From Bacteroidales bacterium (GTDB lineage: Bacteria; Bacteroidota; Bacteroidia; Bacteroidales; SMBSF39), in contig JAIOSH010000135.1 in NCBI GenBank assembly GCA_021107685.1, positions 1 to 18,097 on the forward strand: a stretch of 18,097 bases of DNA. The letters run 5' to 3'. Shown here in pieces: positions 6,985 through 13,600 of this stretch. A program made the position numbers and the translations under genes. Numbering within the stretch: position 1 is the stretch's first letter; the number at the start of each line of letters is the position of its first letter. The notes under the pieces were generated by a model. That model was not told the origin of the DNA, ran no database searches, and worked only from the letters and a program-made list of their open reading frames with translations.

Positions 6985-8833
6985 TTTTACCCTCCTCTTT
7001 TTCTTCATCAATTAAATATTTTTCTAATGTTTTTTCTATTATGTCCATATAATCCTTTCTGTCTTGATATCCCCAAAATTCATTTTGCCTAACTTCTTTC
7101 GTGTAATATTTTTGAAATACATTTATAGTAGCTAATGGAATAAACACTTTACTTCTTGTCATTTGTTTTTTGTCAATGTCAAGTATATATTTCCTTTTGT
7201 TAGGAAAAGCTTTTTTACCCAAACCACTGTTTGTTGGGCCATCAAGCAATGCTAAATTATTGATTTTATGAACCTTTAAAAATTCAGATGTTAAAGCTAT
7301 TGTCTCTTTCAACTTTAAGATTAATTCTTCAGTAAATTTTTCAGTTTTGTTATCTTTTAGTTTATTTAATTCAGCTCTTAATTCTTTAACTTTATTTGAT
7401 AATTCATCATTCTTTTCATTGAATTCTGCAAAATCATTTATTATGTTTTCTAATTCAGTTAACCATGCTTCAATTTCTTCAAGAGTTTCAAAATCATCGG
7501 CATTCTGTGCGTGGATATGTTCAATTGTCCATTTAGTATTTTTAAATTCATCAAAAGGAAAACGAAATCCGGTTATACTATTTTGATATTGTTCAATATT
7601 AAAAAGAAGAAGTACATTTTTAACATCATTATAATTGTCTTCAAAATTTATTGATTCAATTGATTTTGAATCTTTCTGCACTTTTTTCATTAATCCAAGG
7701 TTCGCCTGAATAATGCCTACTAATTTAGTCTCAAATTCAATTTTAGTTATATCTCTGTCATTACTTATGTTTACCAGCTTTTTTATATTTGAGAACCGCC
7801 TGTCAATTATAAAGCCAATTAAATGGTATGTTTTACTATCTGAATACCACTCTTGCAATTTCAAATACAATTCTTTTATTTCATTCCAAATTAATTTTTC
7901 TTTGTTACTTGCATAATGTCTGTATGTATATAAATTATCTTTTTTGTCTTTAGGGGGTTTATCAACCAATATTTCAAATAAAAAATCTATTCTTGTTTGA
8001 TAACTATCTTCATTAGTATCATTATTAATAAAAAACCAAAATTTATTATCGTGTAAATCTTGTTCTATCTTATCCCATTCTCCTGCAAAATTGTTCTGCT
8101 GCAATTCTTGAATTTCTTTATTTCTATCTTTCAAACTATTTATGAATAAAGCTTTAATAAGCTCGGCATTGGTTAATGGTATTTTTCCACTATTTAAATT
8201 ACGAAAAACTTGTTTTGAATCTTGGCTCTTATTATCTTCATACCAAATAAAACGAGTGTAATCCTTTAAATTTTCTTTAAAATGCCCCTTGATTTCATTA
8301 TTTTTCACAAAAAAAGATTTTATCAAAAGAAATGCACAAAAGAAATGGTATATATCAATGTTATCATAATCTTTATTATCATTTATTTCCGAAAACTTAC
8401 CCCATTTTTCATTTAAGATTGTTGATAGTTTTATAATATCGTCTTCAAATTCAATAGTGAAATCTTCACTAATATTTTTATCAATTTGATTAAGAAACTT
8501 TGCACTATTCTTTCGGGTTTGATATTGTAACGAATACAAGTCTTCTTCAAGAACTTTTAATATCATAAAAATTGTGGTTAATCTTTGTTGACCATCTATA
8601 ACTTCATAACCAACAATTTCATTTTCACCTTCCTTCCAATTTCTTGTTTTAACAGCGAGTGGCTGTAAACAGTAAAAGATTTCTTTATTTCTATCAAAAG
8701 AAGCAATATCTTTCAGTAAGTCTAATACCTGTTGTACAGTCCATTTATAACCTCTTTGATAATCATCAACAAAAAAGTTGTAATCGGAAAATTCTTGAAT
8801 TGCTTTGGTTTTTATATTATTATTTATACACAT
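6977..8833 (-). CDS. DUF262 + DUF1524 (HNH) nuclease-family protein, GmrSD-like
   Basis: This gene encodes 618 residues. The N-terminal DUF262 domain shows DDYQRGYKW (~23–31), VIDGQQRLTT (~78–87) and FRNLNSGKIPLTNAELIKA (~210–228). The C-terminal DUF1524 HNH domain starts with WTIEHIHAQN (~435–444; the His–His pair of the nuclease) and resumes with INNLALLDGPTNSGLG (~524–539), where the later Asn of the HNH motif lies. Between these two parts is a ~75-residue charged, coiled-coil-like insertion (~445–520). In GmrSD enzymes DUF262 hydrolyses NTP and DUF1524 cleaves modified DNA; both signatures are intact here. It is the second gene of the block, 50 nt after the WYL regulator, and overlaps the next DUF262 gene by 8 nt. 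The start ATG at 8833 has only an A-rich leader. I am confident of the family; the substrate (glucosylated, methylated or other DNA) cannot be told. Confidence 0.9.
   Translation of the reverse strand: MCINNNIKTKAIQEFSDYNFFVDDYQRGYKWTVQQVLDLLKDIASFDRNKEIFYCLQPLAVKTRNWKEGENEIVGYEVIDGQQRLTTIFMILKVLEEDLYSLQYQTRKNSAKFLNQIDKNISEDFTIEFEDDIIKLSTILNEKWGKFSEINDNKDYDNIDIYHFFCAFLLIKSFFVKNNEIKGHFKENLKDYTRFIWYEDNKSQDSKQVFRNLNSGKIPLTNAELIKALFINSLKDRNKEIQELQQNNFAGEWDKIEQDLHDNKFWFFINNDTNEDSYQTRIDFLFEILVDKPPKDKKDNLYTYRHYASNKEKLIWNEIKELYLKLQEWYSDSKTYHLIGFIIDRRFSNIKKLVNISNDRDITKIEFETKLVGIIQANLGLMKKVQKDSKSIESINFEDNYNDVKNVLLLFNIEQYQNSITGFRFPFDEFKNTKWTIEHIHAQNADDFETLEEIEAWLTELENIINDFAEFNEKNDELSNKVKELRAELNKLKDNKTEKFTEELILKLKETIALTSEFLKVHKINNLALLDGPTNSGLGKKAFPNKRKYILDIDKKQMTRSKVFIPLATINVFQKYYTKEVRQNEFWGYQDRKDYMDIIEKTLEKYLIDEEKEEGKNE
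6991..6996 (-). promoter_or_regulatory. Strong Shine–Dalgarno that sets the start of the large DUF262 gene
   Basis: On the minus strand AGGAGG sits 6 nt before ATG 6984, inside the last codons of the preceding gene. It is the best anti-SD match at any gene start in the window and decides the start over the in-frame ATG codons at 7011 and 7008. In a phylum that usually does without SD sequences, this points to deliberate re-initiation within the overlapping pair. Confidence 0.8.
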
Positions 8834-8847
8834 ATTAATAAATTTCT

Positions 8848-8873
8848 CAAAAGTATAATATTACTCCGTCAAA
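8848..8873 (-). promoter_or_regulatory. TTTG–N14–TAnnTTTG motif between the WYL and DUF262–DUF1524 genes
   Basis: On the minus strand TACTTTTG (8855–8848) fits the −7 consensus TAnnTTTG, and TTTG (8873–8870) lies 14 nt upstream. The arrangement is identical, including the 14-nt spacer, to the motif before the AAA+ gene. It is either an internal promoter with a short spacer or a shared regulator site with its half-sites 22 bp apart. Confidence 0.35.
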
Positions 8874-8883
8874 AGATGGCGTG

Positions 8884-9786
8884 TTACTTATAGTTTGCTA
8901 ATGTTCTTTTTAAATTCTCCTTAATTTCATTTACTAACCACTCAGGCTCAATAACTTCTATGGTATCTCCATGTTTTAAAATTAATTGAGTTAATTCATA
9001 ATTCGGGATAACAGTAATTGAGATACGGAATTCTGCATCATTATCGACTATAATTTTCTGTGATGTATGTAAAGGAAGAGTTTTAATATATTTCCCTTGT
9101 GTTGGTGTAAATGAAAGAATTACATTTTGTGAAGTATTTAAAGAGTAAACCAATCCAATAGTTTTTTCAAACATTTCTATCGGATTAAGTTTATTATCAA
9201 CTTTAAATGTTTCCGTTTTTACTTCTAAATCTTCAATTCTATCTATGCCATAAGTTCGGAATTCTTTTAGGTTTCCAATTGAACCTACAATATACCACCT
9301 GTTTTGATACTCTTTTAACAGGTACGGTTTTAGCGAATATTTTCTTATTTTATTGGTATGAAAATTAAAATGATTGAAAGAAATTTTTCTTTTATCTTTT
9401 ATCGCCTTTAATAATGGTTTTAGATTTTCAATTCCTTTTAATCCACCACCTGTATCAAAAGAAATATGTTTTAATGCGTCCTTACTTTCATTTAGGCTTT
9501 CTGTTAATAATTCAGCTGTGTTTACTATCTCCAGAAATCTAAAAAACGATTCAATATTTATGCTATTCTCATAGTCGATAAAATATCCATTTTTATCTCT
9601 ACTATATTTAATTTCAATACCAAATTCAAATCTGATTTGTTCAATATCTCGCTGTATTGTTCTGTCTCCAATTTCAAAACCATGATTGAATAAATAATCT
9701 TTGATTTCTTGAAAGGAAGGGTATTGTCCTCTTCTTATTTTTTCAATTTCAAGAGTATATCTTCGTATTGTTCCATGTTTAGACAT
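8884..9786 (-). CDS. WYL-domain transcriptional regulator of the block
   Basis: This gene encodes 300 residues. The N-terminal winged helix-turn-helix (~10–65) includes FQEIKDYLFNHGFEIGDRTI, then QRDIEQIRFEFGIEI. The WYL domain (~125–195) has SLKPYLLKEYQNRWYIVGSI (the W-Y-hydrophobic signature at 164–166) and FRTYGIDRI (176–184), whose Arg residues line the ligand pocket in WYL proteins. A C-terminal WCX extension (~220–298) completes the usual length. WYL regulators such as BrxR and CapW repress phage-defence operons and bind nucleic-acid or nucleotide ligands. Being first in the block and only 50 nt before the DUF262–DUF1524 gene, it most likely controls its own operon. Its 5' leader carries competing hairpins (9787–9855). 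Weak SD: AAGGA at 9800–9796, nine nt before the ATG. Confidence 0.92.
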   Translation of the reverse strand: MSKHGTIRRYTLEIEKIRRGQYPSFQEIKDYLFNHGFEIGDRTIQRDIEQIRFEFGIEIKYSRDKNGYFIDYENSINIESFFRFLEIVNTAELLTESLNESKDALKHISFDTGGGLKGIENLKPLLKAIKDKRKISFNHFNFHTNKIRKYSLKPYLLKEYQNRWYIVGSIGNLKEFRTYGIDRIEDLEVKTETFKVDNKLNPIEMFEKTIGLVYSLNTSQNVILSFTPTQGKYIKTLPLHTSQKIIVDNDAEFRISITVIPNYELTQLILKHGDTIEVIEPEWLVNEIKENLKRTLANYK

Positions 9787-9855
9787 AATCGGCAGTCCTT
9801 TTTGTGGTCAGGTAAAATTGCACTCTTGCCGATTTTTCTTCGGCATGTGTGCAAT
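9787..9855 (-). promoter_or_regulatory. Leader of the WYL gene with two mutually exclusive hairpins
   Basis: Hairpin A: 9817–9832 pairs with 9840–9855 (ATTGCAC…TGCCGA with TCGGCA…GTGCAAT), 14 of 16 positions paired with two T·T mismatches and a 7-nt loop. Hairpin B: on the minus strand AATCGGCA (9834–9827) is fully complementary to TGCCGATT (9794–9787), which touches the ATG. The two hairpins share 9827–9832 and cannot form together. B encloses or occludes the AAGGA ribosome-binding site (9800–9796). The same DNA could instead be an operator with three GCCGA-type half-sites. Confidence 0.6.
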
Positions 9856-9867
9856 GTGCGTGGGCTT

Positions 9868-10020
9868 CCCAAATTGTCCCGAAGGGCAAAAGCGGGTCGG
9901 CAAAAACTATTTTTTTCTTGCAGTAAGTCTCAATCAATGCTAATATTTTTCTATTCGATTTTTCAATTTTATAATCGGTTTATTTCAATGTAGTTCGGGT
10001 TTTCTCGCCTTGCATACAAC
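9868..10020 (-). repeat. Right flanking repeat of the minus-strand gene block
   Basis: Reading the minus strand from 10020: GTTGTATGC (10020–10012), AAAAAAATAGTTTTT (9916–9902), a GCCGACCCGCTTTTG segment (9901–9887) and CAATTTGGG (9876–9868). The order and orientation mirror the copy at 2002–2153, though the stretches between landmarks have diverged in sequence and length (95 versus 77 nt, and 25 versus 41 nt). Confidence 0.55.
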
Positions 10021-10137
10021 TCCGGGAGAACCACCACCCACTGGCTCTTATTTCCTCTATACCCCCCAATTATCTGTTTTAAATACAAACTCACTAACTT
10101 ATTACTAACCAACTACAAACCCGTGTTTATCTGTTTA

Positions 10138-10187
10138 TACCGATACGGAACGAATTTACAAATTAATAATGGTTGTTCCTATCGGTA
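10138..10187. repeat. Inverted repeat TACCGATA(C)GGAAC
   Basis: TACCGATACGGAAC (10138–10151) pairs with GTTCCTATCGGTA (10175–10187): 13 bp with one bulged C, around a 23-nt loop. It lies 13 bases before the CCCGCACGTGCGGG palindrome. Confidence 0.85.
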
Positions 10188-10200
10188 TTAACTACTTCTA

Positions 10201-10216
10201 TCCCGCACGTGCGGGA
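10201..10216. repeat. Perfect 16-bp palindrome TCCCGCACGTGCGGGA
   Basis: The sequence is its own reverse complement over 16 bases and is GC-rich in an AT-rich intergenic region. It is typical of REP-type dispersed palindromes or of a dimeric regulator site; no flanking T-run suggests a terminator. Confidence 0.9.
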
Positions 10217-10245
10217 TTGCTTCGCAAATCTATTAAGAATTAGTA

Positions 10246-10270
10246 AACAAACGACAAATAAACGTTTGTT
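10246..10270. repeat. Inverted repeat AACAAACG…CGTTTGTT
   Basis: Perfect 8-bp arms (10246–10253 and 10263–10270) are separated by 9 nt. It is the third inverted repeat within 135 bases and may be an operator or part of a miniature mobile-element remnant. Confidence 0.8.
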
Positions 10271-10412
10271 GTCGGTTAAATGGAATTCGTTTTTGTAATT
10301 CTATTGTGAGTTTCATATTAATTCAACAAAGATAAAAAAAAATACTCATCTATCAATGTCGAATGGAAAAACAGCCATTGGATAATAGCACTTTTTAATT
10401 TATGAACCTCTA

Positions 10413-10429
10413 AGCGGTTCCAAACCGCT
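10413..10429. repeat. Short hairpin AGCGGTT-CCA-AACCGCT
   Basis: A perfect 7-bp stem with a 3-nt loop is followed on the plus strand by AAAATTTTAG. It has no adjoining upstream gene to terminate, so a REP-like or mobile-element end is more likely than a terminator. Confidence 0.75.
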
Positions 10430-10512
10430 AAAATTTTAGTTGGTGGAATGCAATGCGTAATTAACTAATAACATGAAGCATGTGTGATGATTTATGTTGC
10501 CGTCTGCGATAT

Positions 10513-10571
10513 TAGTCCAAACAATTTTCCATAATGACAAAATAGTCCAAGTTTTTGAATAACCACTCCAA
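10513..10571 (+). promoter_or_regulatory. Three spaced TCCAA motifs upstream of the giant gene
   Basis: TAGTCCAA occurs at 10513–10520 and again at 10543–10550, with a related CACTCCAA at 10564–10571. The start-to-start distances are 30 and 21 bp, close to three and two helical turns, so all would face the same side of the DNA. They lie about 90–150 bases before the ATG at 10663. I infer a regulator binding array; no precise −33/−7 promoter pair was found. Confidence 0.35.
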
Positions 10572-10662
10572 GTCATTTCAATCTATTCCATAGATATTTG
10601 AAGATAATTATTCTGTGATGTACAGAACTATTTAAAAATATGAACCAATAAAATTAATTACT

Positions 10663-13600
10663 ATGAAAAAGCTAATTACAGTTCTTCTCGCTTTGTTTTG
10701 TTTAAGTGCAGTGTTAGTTGCTCAAACAAGCAATCCAACAATTTTAGAAATTGAAAAAATTGCAGATCGTACAGCTAATGAATTATGGGGAAATGTATTT
10801 TCCGATGATCCAATCCCTTACTATTTCAAAAACGATGAATTGATCGGGTACAGGTTCAACTATTCAATAAATAAACCTTTTCCCGTAAAGGAAAGCCTTA
10901 TTAAATCTTGTAAAGAGGCATTTGAAATTGGTGATTTTAAAACCCAATGGGGAATTGAAAAATTCGGTAATATTTTTATAAGCGCCAGAAAAGATTTGCC
11001 CGTTATAAACGATTATTCACAAGCGCTTTCACCTAAATATTCCATGGGATTTAAACTGGAGGAAATTGCACAATCAAATATCGGTACTGATGCTATTTTA
11101 CAAAAAGTATATTATATAAATTTCGAAAACCAATGGTTTTGTTATGGTAATGGTTTGGAAGAAGTTTATATATGTCTTTTTCCGAAAATACAATTCGTTA
11201 ATAAAATACAATTTGATGAAATAGTTGAACCGCTTGGATTTTTCTGTTCAAAAGGTGATTTTACAGAGGAATGGGATCAATATTCAAAAGGTAATATTAA
11301 ACCCGGTAAAGCTGAAATCTGGATACCCTACCACGATGGAAACTGTAAATTTTATGACTGGAGTTATGGCTGCTCGCCAACAGCTGCAGCGATGCTGTTA
11401 TCTTACTGGGACTATAACTCCATCAATACCACAGATAATTATTCCAAACTTATCAAATATCATTTCCAGCGCTGGGATGGAATTGAAGGAATGGAATGGG
11501 ATTACCAGGTGCCGAATGTGCAAAAAGAGCTGGCAATAGCTATGGGAACAGATACTGTTTCTTCAGGTGGCACTGACAGAACTGATATTGCTCCCGGCTA
11601 TGCTTATGTTTGCAACAATATACATGGTTATAACTTTAATTGCTCCCATCATGATGAAGGTAGTGATTACGTTTGGTATTTCACTAAAATTTTTGATGAG
11701 ATCAACCTGGGAAGGCCTATCCATATCAGCATTCCAGACCATTCAGAATGTTGCGTGGCTCTTGATCCTGTTACCTGTTTAATTGGAGTTCACAATACAT
11801 GGTGGGGGGCAGTACAATGGATTAACCGGAATCAACTGGAAAGGGTTTATACAATAATACCGGCAAATCCGCATGGCTTGGCTATCCATTTACTGCATCC
11901 TGTTGGAGATACATCATATAACGGCAATGGAGGGGACCCGGGTTTGGAATCGGGTGATTTTTGTGAGATCAGCTGGGATTATGATTATGCAGCGAATTCT
12001 ATTGTAATGTTGTTTTACAGTATTGATGGCGGGTATAACTGGAATCAAATAACCTCCAATACACCCAATGATGGCATTTATGACTGGTTTATTCCGTCCG
12101 GTATAAATTCGATGTCATGCCGGATTCATATTGAGGTTTATGAATCAGGAGCATTTTCCGGGGCTGATGGAAGTTTTGGAAATGTTCGGATATTTTCCGG
12201 TGGATCACTGGATTACCTGAATTCTGGCGTTCAGGAATTATGCTTATGGGAACCCGATTATTACCTTTTTAACCATGGATATACAACATGGTGTGCAGTT
12301 GGTGTAAAAAGTGAAACAGCAGGAGAAGATTGGGACATCAGGATGTATGATGACAACTCCTTCTCCAATCAAATTGCAGTTTCAAGCAACGGAGCTTCTA
12401 AACCTGTTGATTTTATAGTAATGGATGGACATCATACGCCAGCGCTTGACCGTGGAATTAAGATCAACAGACTTACAGGATCGGGTTACGGAACACTTGA
12501 ATTTGAAGGAGGTACTGAAACGTTTAGTTTAGGTTCCAATTTTTTTACGTGGACACCCGGCCGGATAATAGAAATGTTTGATGTTTATCTTACACCAGGG
12601 GTATATGAATTTAAACTGGAAGAAACCTATAGCATATCTGATTTTGATGTGGCTCTTTTTGGTTCAACAGGCGAACCCTATTATGCGAGCCGAAATGCAT
12701 ATATGGCAGGTTCCTTTAATACCGGTTCGGGAGTTGATGAAATGTTTACTTGCACCATCAATGCCAGTGATCATTATGGCCTTTGTGTTTGGCTTAAAAA
12801 TGATTATCCCGGAAATTTCTATATAAAGATTGAAAAAGCCGGCACATGGACCGGTGCAGCCGATACCGACTGGCACAACCCGGATAACTGGACAGGAAAT
12901 GTAGTACCGGATGCAACCATAGATGTCATTATTCCTGAAACTACCAACAAATGCTGGATTTTTGCTGCCGATGCCGAATGCAAAAACCTAAACATCTATT
13001 ATGGAACCGGGGCAAATTTCCTCAAAGTGTTTGATGAAGATTTGCATGTTTATGGTGATTTGATAATAAACGGGCAACTAATTTTAGATCATCCGGCAGG
13101 GAAACTTATCGTTGATGGCAATGTTTCCTGGGAATCGGGTTCAACAGCCTATTTCCCAAGTTATGATGAATTCCTGGTGTATGGCGACTGGCATTTTAAA
13201 AACGGTGCAAATGCACAAATAAATAACGGTACTGTTGAATTTGTTGGTACCGGAGGAAATTATATTTACAGTGATGATGCCGACTGTTATTTTAACAACA
13301 TTACCTGCAACAAAACCGGAGGGGGTTGGTTGAGTATTTCAAATAGTTCTTCCCAGTATCTAAATATCCATGGAGATATCAATATTCAACCCAATAGTTA
13401 CCTGTATAGTTTCACCCCCGGGTCGGTTATTCTTCAGGGTGATTTAATTAATTCGGGTATGTTTGAATGTTACAATGGAACTTTTGTTTTTGATGGTGAT
13501 GAACAGGTTATTTCCGAAAACCTTTCATACACAACAACCACTAATTTTAATAAACTGACTATCAGTTCAGCCAATCATACTTCCATTTGGTATAAAGATA

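Larger units (their letters stand above)
10021..10662. other. Non-coding region between the defence-like block and the giant surface-protein gene
   Basis: No convincing reading frame is present on either strand in these 642 bases. The stretch holds four inverted repeats (10138–10187, 10201–10216, 10246–10270, 10413–10429) and a run of TCCAA-type motifs before the next gene (10513–10571). The genes on either side are divergent, so promoters for both directions should lie here or in the adjoining 9856–10020. Confidence 0.8.

Noticed and set aside
2002..10020. Complete transposon or insertion sequence
   Set aside because: There is no transposase, integrase or recombinase in the interval, the flanks are degenerate, and no target-site duplication could be identified.
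10413..10440. Rho-independent terminator
   Set aside because: The stem is not preceded by a gene end on either strand and is followed by an A-rich then T-rich stretch, not a clean T-run.
11225..11782. Short plus-strand frames inside the giant gene
   Set aside because: They are out-of-frame shadows; the main frame shows the peptidase Cys, His and Asn motifs over the same bases.
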